DNA of 5,345 bases, from the NCBI GenBank assembly GCA_964599275.1, contig CAZRFK010000109.1, positions 1 through 5,345 of the forward strand. The letters run 5' to 3'. Origin of the DNA: PUMD01 sp964599275 (lineage in GTDB: Bacteria > Bacillota > Sulfobacillia > SLMV01). A program made the translations under genes and the position numbers. This document shows positions 1-5,198 of the stretch, one piece after another. The first letter of the stretch is position 1; each line of letters opens with the position of its first letter. The notes beneath the pieces are model-generated. The model worked only from the letters and a program-made list of their open reading frames with translations. It did not search any database and was not told the origin of the DNA.

Positions 1-734
1 ACCAGAATCTCGGCCTGAGCCTGATACCCATCGAGTTCCTTTACGACACCTTCAACCGCATTGCGGAGAATTTTCTGCACAAAAGGAGCCATTTCAATTA
101 TCTCTCCACCAATGCTAAGTTCGACGTCAGCATCTTGCGCTACCAGGCAGTCAGACGGTTCAGCCTGCCCCTTGAGTATTTTCGCGGTCAACTCATAACA
201 GGAAAAGCCACATGCCCCACAGCATTCCTCATTCAGATTGGGCAGCGGTCTGAATACTTTTTCCTCTATCAAATCGACCAGTTGTCCGGAGTTGCTCACT
301 GCATTGATCACCGGAAGTCCCCTGTACTCGTCCATATCCTTTGAGATCCGACCGGATACTGCAAACACTGTTTCATCCATCTTCTGCTGCACATCAGAAA
401 CATCTCTGCCTGCAACAATTTTTGGCAGACAGAAGTCTTGAACACCTTCCATGACCACGAAGTCATGAGAGTAAAAACGCAGTATCTCCCCTATGGGCAG
501 CCTATTTTTAAAAAGAACATCGGTCTCCTGCAGCCCCCTTGCAGTAACCAGTTCTGCTCCGGCCTGGTGATGTCGGTAAGTGTTGGTACCCTCATCATCA
601 ATGGTAAAGCCTTCAAAGTGAATATCTTTGATTGAACCAACCGAGTAACGACGGCGTTTCAGCTCGGCTATGATATGCTCTATGGTTGTGGTTTTTCCGG
701 TTTGACTGACACCAACTACGGAGAAAGCCCGCAT
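1..734 (-). CDS. mobB: MobB-like molybdopterin-guanine dinucleotide biosynthesis protein with C-terminal 4Fe-4S-type cysteine cluster (3' end cut by window edge)
   Basis: Translating the minus strand from the ATG at 734 gives 244 codons without a stop up to the window edge. The N-terminus has a Walker A loop (GVSQTGKTT, residues 8-16). It is followed by the MobB hallmark block: a lysine/aspartate/histidine segment (IKDIHFEGF, 35-43), then D-x-x-G and Y-R-x-x-x-A-G-A (to residue 60). MobB proteins are GTP-binding helpers of MobA in attaching a nucleotide to molybdopterin in the cytoplasm. After the roughly 165-residue MobB domain there is a cysteine cluster (C171, C172, C175, C179, then C196) resembling a 4Fe-4S binding module. 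A short tail contains FVQ (218-220) and an LDGY near the end. A GGGAGG ribosome site lies 9 nt upstream. The start is 28 nt after the ecfT stop, so the gene is probably last, or near last, in the transporter operon. MobB assignment is firm; the Fe-S role is inferred. Confidence 0.85.
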   Translation of the reverse strand, partial: MRAFSVVGVSQTGKTTTIEHIIAELKRRRYSVGSIKDIHFEGFTIDDEGTNTYRHHQAGAELVTARGLQETDVLFKNRLPIGEILRFYSHDFVVMEGVQDFCLPKIVAGRDVSDVQQKMDETVFAVSGRISKDMDEYRGLPVINAVSNSGQLVDLIEEKVFRPLPNLNEECCGACGFSCYELTAKILKGQAEPSDCLVAQDADVELSIGGEIIEMAPFVQKILRNAVEGVVKELDGYQAQAEIL

Positions 735-762
735 ATCATTAATCCTCCCTTTGTGAAAAAAT

Positions 763-1500
763 CTACGTGACGGCAGCCACAGTAACGAAAACGGTTACCA
801 ACGCTGATAGTGACATCAGCATATAGTCATTAACCTGCAGCTTGAGTGTTCGGTGAGAAGTCCTATGGGGATAGGCTCGAAACCCCCTCATTTCAACCGC
901 CACAGCCAGCTCTTCTGATTTGGCCAGCACGCTGGAAACCATGGGCATCAAAAGATACGAATAAATCTTAATTTTCTCTCCCCACGGGATCTGATCAAGC
1001 TGCAGTCCCCTCAACTGAACTGCAGTGAACATATCCTGTGCTTCCTGTCTGAGCAGCGGCAGAAAGCGAATGGCCAGCGCAACCATAAAGGCAATTTCAT
1101 ATGGGATTTTCCACTGATAAAGACCCTGAATAATATCTCTGGAACTGCAGGTGGTCATAATGCGAGCAGAGACCAGGATAATCAGTACCCTGAACAGGAT
1201 GGTGACCCCACGGTGTAGTCCCAGTGTAGTCAGTACCGGAACACCTCTAACCACCAACAGATACTCACCACCGGAGGTGAATATACTTTGAACAAAAGCC
1301 ATGGCTGCAAAGATCCAGATAATCCTGCGCAGCCGCCAGAGGGCGTTCAGGGGCTCTGCACCGAACAGAAGTGACATAAGCAGCGCGACACCCAGAACAG
1401 CTCCCATCCACCAGACATCCTGCAGTAAAACACCCAGAGAAGATATGCACAGCACCAGAATCAGTTTGCTTCGGGGATCAAACCCACCTTTTCTATTCAT
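763..1500 (-). CDS. ecfT: ECF transporter transmembrane coupling protein EcfT (CbiQ family)
   Basis: This 245-residue integral membrane protein is the T component of an energy-coupling-factor importer. It joins the ATPase pair to the substrate-binding S component and transmits ATP-driven movement. The FDPRSKL start (residues 7-13) is typical of the family. Hydrophobic segments follow at about 13-46, 58-74, 99-112 and 135-150, with a last one near 226-243. The two family arginine-glycine signatures that contact the ATPases are visible as QLRG (162-165) and EMRG (203-206), in cytoplasmic coupling-helix context. Length is normal for the family. The ATG at 1500 overlaps the preceding ATPase gene by 8 nt, and a GAGGTGAG-like ribosome site sits within that gene's end, which suggests translational coupling. 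With its own S and A genes in the same operon, this T protein probably serves a dedicated (group I) transporter, not a shared module. Confidence 0.92.
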   Translation of the reverse strand: MNRKGGFDPRSKLILVLCISSLGVLLQDVWWMGAVLGVALLMSLLFGAEPLNALWRLRRIIWIFAAMAFVQSIFTSGGEYLLVVRGVPVLTTLGLHRGVTILFRVLIILVSARIMTTCSSRDIIQGLYQWKIPYEIAFMVALAIRFLPLLRQEAQDMFTAVQLRGLQLDQIPWGEKIKIYSYLLMPMVSSVLAKSEELAVAVEMRGFRAYPHRTSHRTLKLQVNDYMLMSLSALVTVFVTVAAVT

Positions 1501-2161
1501 TGAGGCTCACCTCACCCCCAGATAATCTAATAACCCTGGAGGCGTGTTCATTAACGAACTGGTGATCGTGACTTATGATCATCATCCCCACGCCCTCCTC
1601 CAGAAGAATATCAAGCATCTCTGAGAGCTCTTTTTTTCTCTTCACATCCAGGGCTGTGGTGGGTTCGTCAAGAATCAAAAATTCCGGCTGATTGATAAGT
1701 ACGGCAGCCAGCGCCAGACGCTGCTTCTCACCCCGACTGAGGTTAAAAGGAAAACTGTCCCGCAGATTTTTCAGATGAAAGTAGCTGAGCATTTCATCAA
1801 CTCTTCTGGCAATATCATCATCATCCACACCCTGCACGCGCAGTATGAAGGAAAGTTCCTCTTCCACGGTGGGTGCAAAAAGCTGACGTTCAGGTTCCTG
1901 AAATAAATACCCCACACTCTGCCCTATCTCACCCAGTGCCAACCCGGATATATCCTCACCCTGCAGCAGAACCTTGCCTGCAGTGGGTTGTAAAATTCCA
2001 CAGGCCAGCTTACCCAGGGTGGTCTTACCACTGCCGTTGGGACCAAAAACTCCGGTCAACCCTTCACCGGATATGCTCAGGTCCAGGTCCTTGAGGACAG
2101 CATTTTTCTCATCGTAACTGTAGCTGACATTTTTCAATTCCAGCAGACGGCACCACTCCAT
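1493..2161 (-). CDS. ecfA: ECF transporter ATP-binding protein (EcfA type, second ATPase)
   Basis: This 222-residue cytoplasmic ABC ATPase has every key motif intact: Walker A GPNGSGKT (40-47), the Q-loop glutamine (Q88) in LFQEPERQLF, signature LSRGEKQR (141-148), Walker B FLILDEP (161-167) with catalytic E166, the D-loop ALD (170-172), and the switch histidine H198. The Q-loop sequence, with P-E-R-Q-L-F following it, is characteristic of EcfA/CbiO ATPases. The signature has LSRGE in place of the canonical LSGGQ, a common variant in one partner of an EcfA pair. The ATG at 2161 begins 1 nt after the stop of the upstream ATPase. No strong ribosome site is adjacent (a GGAG lies about 13 nt upstream), so translation is probably coupled. 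Together the two ATPases should form a heterodimer that powers the importer. Confidence 0.93.
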   Translation of the reverse strand: MEWCRLLELKNVSYSYDEKNAVLKDLDLSISGEGLTGVFGPNGSGKTTLGKLACGILQPTAGKVLLQGEDISGLALGEIGQSVGYLFQEPERQLFAPTVEEELSFILRVQGVDDDDIARRVDEMLSYFHLKNLRDSFPFNLSRGEKQRLALAAVLINQPEFLILDEPTTALDVKRKKELSEMLDILLEEGVGMMIISHDHQFVNEHASRVIRLSGGEVSLNE

Positions 2162-2162
2162 C

Positions 2163-2894
2163 TCAAATCACCAGACTCCAGTCACCAGAAAAATCAACCA
2201 GTGAACCCTCAGAAAGCAGTTTCACCCGGTCTGCAATCTTGAGGTTGTCCGGGTTGTGTTCTACCATCACTACAGCCCGCCCCTCATCGCGAAGGGCCCC
2301 TATCAGCCGCAGCACTCTTTCTTTACCCTGCCTGTCCAGCTGAGAAGTAACCTCATCGAGTATCAGTATATCCGGATCCAGGCTCAGGACTGCCGCCAGC
2401 GCCACCAGCTGTTTCTGTCCTCCGGACAGCTCATGCGGGTTTCTTTGATGAAACCCCTCCAGCCCCACTTTTTCAAGCACCCGATCTATGGTGTGCTTTA
2501 TCCGCTGCGGAGGAAAGCATAGATTTTCCGGACCGAAAGCCAGCTCATCCTCTACAGTCGGAAAAAACAGCTGTGTGTCCGGGTTCTGAAAAACTACGCC
2601 CAGGCGGGTGGCGATCTGCGGAGGGGTAAGCTCGGTACTGGGAGTACCATCAATCAGAACTTCCCCTTTCATCTCTCCATTCATCAAGTGAGGGATGATG
2701 CCGCTCAAACAGTGGCACAGTGTAGTTTTCCCGCAGCCGCTGAGACCAACTATTGCCACCACTTCTCCCTCGTGCACCTGTAAATTAATATCCTCGAACA
2801 GATGCTCAGCCGCACCGGAAAAACAGAACCCCAAATTCCGGGCCGATAGAACGGATTTTATTCGATTGTGATTCTCATCAGATACTTGTTCCAC
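2163..2894 (-). CDS. ecfA: ECF transporter ATP-binding protein (EcfA type, first ATPase)
   Basis: This 243-residue ABC ATPase has Walker A GLSGCGKT (50-57), Q-loop Q103 followed by NPDTQLF (104-110, an EcfA hallmark), signature LSGGQKQ (156-162), Walker B ILILDE (176-181) with catalytic E181, D-loop SQLD (184-187) and switch H213. It is the likely heterodimer partner of the neighbouring ATPase. The start chosen is GTG at 2894, because the frame offers no other ATG, GTG or TTG before the conserved domain begins near residue 17. This puts the first 37 nt inside the end of the preceding gene. No good ribosome site precedes the GTG (only a weak GGACAG/GCGG), so termination-reinitiation coupling is likely. 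The first 15 or so residues are non-conserved and the exact start is uncertain; the function as an ECF ATPase is not. Confidence 0.92.
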   Translation of the reverse strand: MEQVSDENHNRIKSVLSARNLGFCFSGAAEHLFEDINLQVHEGEVVAIVGLSGCGKTTLCHCLSGIIPHLMNGEMKGEVLIDGTPSTELTPPQIATRLGVVFQNPDTQLFFPTVEDELAFGPENLCFPPQRIKHTIDRVLEKVGLEGFHQRNPHELSGGQKQLVALAAVLSLDPDILILDEVTSQLDRQGKERVLRLIGALRDEGRAVVMVEHNPDNLKIADRVKLLSEGSLVDFSGDWSLVI

Positions 2895-3370
2895 CGCTGT
2901 CCAAACTCATCCTCTCTGATTACCAGTTGATACGGACCAGCACCACCGTCTTCTCTGGTGGCCAGATATTCGCCATCCTTTTTGTAAACTATATAAACAT
3001 TATCCTCCTGTCTGACCTCGTCAACAGTAAGTGCTACGGCGTAACCGTCGGCAGCCTCGGTAACTATATTTTCAACTTCATCAAGCGAAAGTTCATAATG
3101 ATCAATAATTTCCTTCAGAGGAACTCCAGTATATGTGTGGTTTTCCTCGCTGCCGTCACTGCTTCTCAAAGTTTCGGTGAATTCCCGCTCCGACAGATTC
3201 TGGATGATATCAAAATCCAGCGTAGCTACTTCTTCGCCGCCCATCTCCAGATACATTTCAGCTTCACGCTGTGCCTGCATCCGGTCCCCCAGGTTGTCCA
3301 TGTTAAGGTAGGCAAAAACTGCAACCAGAACAGTAAGTACGCCCAGAGCAAGAAGCACTCTTTTATCCAT
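2858..3370 (-). CDS. Small membrane-anchored protein with sulfite-oxidase/molybdopterin-binding fold, no cysteine
   Basis: The 170-residue product starts with a short basic stretch and one hydrophobic segment (about residues 5-22), an uncleaved anchor or signal peptide. The rest would then lie outside the membrane. The body from about 60 to the end matches the molybdopterin-binding SUOX fold: YTGVPLKEII (80-89), a D-G-Y strand (108-110), a Y-x-x-D-G-E hairpin (129-134), a glycine/proline turn GGAGPYQLVI (142-151), and the closing strand WNKYLMRITI (160-169). Catalytic family members ligate molybdenum through a conserved cysteine. This protein has no cysteine at all and is only the bare domain, so ordinary oxidoreductase activity is unlikely; a binding role is inferred. 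The ATG at 3370 has a GGAGGG ribosome site 6 nt upstream. Its place between the S component and the ATPases suggests an accessory subunit of the importer. Confidence 0.8.
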   Translation of the reverse strand: MDKRVLLALGVLTVLVAVFAYLNMDNLGDRMQAQREAEMYLEMGGEEVATLDFDIIQNLSEREFTETLRSSDGSEENHTYTGVPLKEIIDHYELSLDEVENIVTEAADGYAVALTVDEVRQEDNVYIVYKKDGEYLATREDGGAGPYQLVIREDEFGQRWNKYLMRITIE

Positions 3371-3434
3371 TTAAATCCCTCCAGAAATATCCAGAAAAAT
3401 TACTCATCAGAAAATAATCTCAGTGCAGCATTTT

Positions 3435-3986
3435 TTACCGTGACATTCTGGCCTTAAACTGCTTCATTACAGAATGGGCAATCACACCGCCAATTCCTCC
3501 AGACAGCGAAGCAGCCGTTATGCTGAGCATCAGCGGCACAAAGGGCAGTCGGAACACAGCCATGCTGACCACAAATGTGCCAGCGATATTCGCAGCGATC
3601 CCCGCTGCGAAGCAGCACCCCATGCAGCACCCCCGGTGACGCGAGACCAAAAAGACCAGATCAACGGCCATGCCCGGGAGAATGTAGGTGAAAACACTCA
3701 AAATACCGTGGGTGCCCAGGATACCCAGGGCCATCACTACAATGGCCTGCACCACCGCCACCAGGGTGGCCGCACCCAATTTACCCACAAGACCCGCTCC
3801 CAAAACCAGCCACATCATGTAAAAGCCTCCGGCGACAACACCTCCAGGTATAAACAGCGGTCCGGTAATTATGTGAGCCAGAGGCACAATAATTGGTTTG
3901 GTGGCTAATCCCAGACAGGCCATGAGAGCGATAATCATCAGATCGAAAACAGATATTTCTCTCAAGAATGCGTTGATCCTGCCCAA
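3435..3986 (-). CDS. ECF transporter substrate-binding (S) component, substrate unknown
   Basis: The 183-residue hydrophobic protein has about six membrane segments (roughly 12-28, 32-53, 55-68, 70-92, 95-116, 125-146, with a further one at 150-172), as in S components of ECF importers. Glycine-rich, polar-poor stretches such as TGPLFIPGGVVAGGF (41-55), and a P-G-M-A-V-D segment (104-109), resemble unassigned ECF S proteins. I do not recognise a thiamine, biotin, riboflavin, folate or cobalt subtype. An unusual CCMGCC cluster (120-125) follows a basic SRHR loop. A short basic tail ends the protein. The start is TTG at 3986, chosen because a perfect AGGAGG lies 7 nt upstream. It is the first transporter gene after the riboswitch and terminator, and all other ECF components follow it, so it defines the substrate of a dedicated transporter. 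Confidence 0.85.
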   Translation of the reverse strand: MGRINAFLREISVFDLMIIALMACLGLATKPIIVPLAHIITGPLFIPGGVVAGGFYMMWLVLGAGLVGKLGAATLVAVVQAIVVMALGILGTHGILSVFTYILPGMAVDLVFLVSRHRGCCMGCCFAAGIAANIAGTFVVSMAVFRLPFVPLMLSITAASLSGGIGGVIAHSVMKQFKARMSR

Positions 3987-3993
3987 AAACGCC

Positions 3994-3999
3994 CCTCCT
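3994..3999 (-). promoter_or_regulatory. Ribosome binding site fixing the TTG start of the S component
   Basis: AGGAGG is read on the minus strand exactly 7 nt before the TTG at 3986. There is no ATG or GTG in the same frame nearby, so this site supports the TTG start. Confidence 0.8.
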
Positions 4000-4124
4000 C
4001 ACTTATCCGGTGAACCGCGCTCCAATCTCTGCATTTCAGCTTAGCAGACTCGTTATCCTGTCCGTGAGTTCTCATCCGACAAAAATCCCAAAAAAATACC
4101 CGCAATTTGTATCGCAGAAGACAT

Positions 4125-4151
4125 AAAAAATACCATCTCGAAAGGAGATGG
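4125..4151 (-). terminator. Intrinsic terminator, the expression platform of the Moco riboswitch
   Basis: On the minus strand, CCATCTC (4151-4145) and GAGATGG (4139-4133) form a perfect 7-bp stem closed by a 5-nt loop. It is followed by TA and a run of six T (4130-4125). It lies about 20 nt after the aptamer and about 140 nt before the first gene, the position of a transcription-attenuating platform. The left arm and loop also contain a 9-nt stretch complementary to the end of the aptamer, so an antiterminator can form instead. Confidence 0.85.
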
Positions 4152-4171
4152 GTTCTGTCATTCATAATCAT

Positions 4172-4180
4172 TCTCCTTTC
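4172..4180 (-). promoter_or_regulatory. Antiterminator strand shared with aptamer P1
   Basis: The transcript segment GAAAGGAGA (4180-4172) is perfectly complementary over 9 nt to TCTCCTTTC (4148-4140) in the terminator arm and loop. The same bases form the 3' side of aptamer P1. P1 and the antiterminator therefore exclude each other, which implies ligand-bound = terminated (OFF). Confidence 0.7.
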
Positions 4181-4290
4181 CTAACACGGGAGGCTTTAGG
4201 GTTTCCCCACAAACCCTGACCGGTCAATACACCTTAGTACGAAGTCCTGAACCTCAGGTACTTTAGGCGTATGGACTCGGAGAGGAGTCA
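4173..4290 (-). ncRNA. Molybdenum cofactor (Moco) riboswitch aptamer
   Basis: Read on the minus strand, the leader carries sequence blocks that I recall as typical of the Moco RNA motif, in order: CTCCGAGTCC (4282-4273), CGCCT (4269-4265), TTGACCGGTC (4227-4218), GTGGGGAAAC (4210-4201) and GCCTCCCGTG (4194-4185). My recall of the consensus was not checked against a covariance model. The fold supports an aptamer: P1 of 9 positions (4287-4279 with 4181-4173, one C/A mismatch); a helix 4272-4265 with 4234-4227 (8 pairs, one G-U); a hairpin 4262-4258 with 4240-4236 capped by an inner stem; and a 7-bp hairpin 4217-4211 with 4204-4198. The known ligand class is molybdenum cofactor; variants lacking one peripheral stem are proposed to respond to the tungsten form. 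Here it precedes an ECF operon containing a mobB gene, which fits. Confidence 0.78.
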
Positions 4291-4328
4291 GTTGTAAAAG
4301 AACAGATAACAAGCTTGTCTTCTGTGTC

Positions 4329-4345
4329 GAGGAATCGGTTTCCTC
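4329..4345. repeat. Short perfect hairpin near the 5' end of the operon transcript
   Basis: GAGGAA and TTCCTC form a 6-bp perfect inverted repeat around a 5-nt loop. It lies just after the predicted transcription start on the minus strand. There is no T run after it on either strand, so it is not an intrinsic terminator; it may be a 5' stabilising hairpin. Confidence 0.4.
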
Positions 4346-4361
4346 CCTGCACTCACAATTC

Positions 4362-4369
4362 ATTGTAAC
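4362..4369 (-). promoter_or_regulatory. Probable extended -10 promoter element of the ECF operon
   Basis: On the minus strand, TACAAT (4367-4362) is preceded directly by TGT, giving a TGn extended -10 that matches TATAAT at five of six positions. The -35 region (about 4385-4390) is poor, as extended -10 promoters allow. Transcription would start near 4355, leaving about 65 nt before the aptamer, a suitable distance. Confidence 0.5.
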
Positions 4370-4400
4370 ATATCAGCAGCAAACATTCTTGATCCCTCGC

Positions 4401-4418
4401 AATTCGCTTTGACGAATT
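4401..4418. repeat. Inverted repeat AATTCG-N6-CGAATT, possible operator
   Basis: This is a perfect 6-bp inverted repeat with a 6-nt spacer, located about 35 nt upstream of the -10 of the minus-strand promoter. It includes a TTGACG (4409-4414) that could be a plus-strand -35, but no good plus-strand -10 follows at normal spacing. The size is compatible with a dimeric regulator site; no regulator gene is visible in the window. Confidence 0.25.
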
Positions 4419-4533
4419 TGTGTTCCCTGTATGAGATAAAGGCTGCTCCATCTGCAGGTGATTGAAGGGAACACACCGGGGTGAGGCAGCGGGTTCGAGT
4501 GTGATAGAATTACAAATATGGGGGGGAACATTT

Positions 4534-5139
4534 ATGAGACACGCTTTTGATAACTGGTCACCTCTTACAGCAGACAATGTATCAAATCTCTTATCCTCGC
4601 TTCCGGCCATGTGGGCTATAGCGGGTGGTTGGGCGCTTGACCTTCATCTGCGCACGCAGACCAGACAACACACAGATATCGATGTGGTTGTCTTTCGCAG
4701 CGAGCAATCTGATGTATACGATTATATATCTGAGGATTGGCTGCTGTATAAGGCCTTTGAAGGCCGATTGAGCCCCTGGATTGAAGGCGAATTCTTGCAT
4801 TCACCAGTGGATGACATCTGGGTGTGTGAGGATCAACACTCCTCCTGGATGAGCAAAATGAAAATTGGGTGTATAAGAGAAATACCACTATCACCCGTCC
4901 TTCAAATACCATCTTCTCTTATGCGGACTAACAGCGATGCTTTTCTCCCATAATAGCCCCTCCCAGATCAATCTAATATTTCGGGAGACGCTCCTAAATC
5001 CCTTTGTCCCATTTTTCTCTATAGCGGGACATCACTGACCATAGATGAAGTTATCCGGCTGCGTTCTGCGCTTCTGATACAGTTTCCCAAGGGACATGCC
5101 TGGATTGAATACATTGATGAACACTGCCGGTTCATATGA
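4534..5139 (+). pseudogene. Broken aminoglycoside-type nucleotidyltransferase (AadB/ANT(2'')-like) remnant
   Basis: The first 105 or so codons from ATG 4534 (purine-rich site GGGGGGGAA just upstream) match the aminoglycoside nucleotidyltransferase family: AIAGGWALDL (29-38), the catalytic D-x-D as TDID (47-50), VVVFR (51-55), KAFEGRLSPW (73-82), EGE (84-86) and DDIWV (93-97). The family adenylylates a hydroxyl on an antibiotic or related substrate. Around 4831-4848 the homology jumps to another frame (LLLDEQNENW, from about 4836) and soon reaches a stop. The original frame holds tandem TAA TAG stops at 4951-4956. It then resumes with a family-like C-terminal piece, from LTIDEV at 5035 through HAWIEYI, ending at TGA 5137-5139. 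Frameshift plus in-frame stops indicate a decayed gene. The central part is hardly recognisable. Sequencing error is less likely given several lesions. Confidence 0.72.
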
Positions 5140-5198
5140 CCGCTGTAGTCCCCTGCCCGTGTGTTCGCTCGTGAACGTTGTTATTTGTTAATGCTGTA

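Larger units (their letters stand above)
3987..4533. other. Non-coding regulatory region between divergent units
   Basis: This 547-nt stretch holds the S-component ribosome site, the riboswitch terminator, the Moco aptamer, the extended -10 promoter, a small hairpin and an inverted repeat. Beyond about 4420, towards the nucleotidyltransferase remnant, I see no clear promoter; TAGAAT (4505-4510) is a possible -10 without a matching -35. No convincing protein gene lies here. Confidence 0.6.

Noticed and set aside
3474..3908. Long open frame on the plus strand opposite the S component (144 codons), and similar plus frames opposite the other operon genes
   Set aside because: They are antisense shadows of strongly supported genes; compositions are odd (many H, Q, R) and no family motifs or ribosome sites fit.
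4302..4325. Palindrome around ACAAGCTTGT followed by a T-rich stretch as an additional terminator upstream of the aptamer
   Set aside because: The stem is interrupted (4 bp plus 3 bp with an internal loop) and the T run is broken by C; it would also stop transcription before the aptamer.
4409..4440. Plus-strand promoter from TTGACG with TATGAG or GATAAA as -10
   Set aside because: Spacings of 15 or 20 nt and poor -10 matches; not supportable.
4462..4533. Upstream extension of the nucleotidyltransferase reading frame to an ATG at 4462
   Set aside because: The extra 24 residues have no family match and no good ribosome site; ATG 4534 has a purine-rich site and begins just before the conserved region.
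5163..5176. Small hairpin GTTC-N6-GAAC between the convergent gene ends as a terminator
   Set aside because: Only a 4-bp stem, and the following stretch is not a proper T run on either strand.
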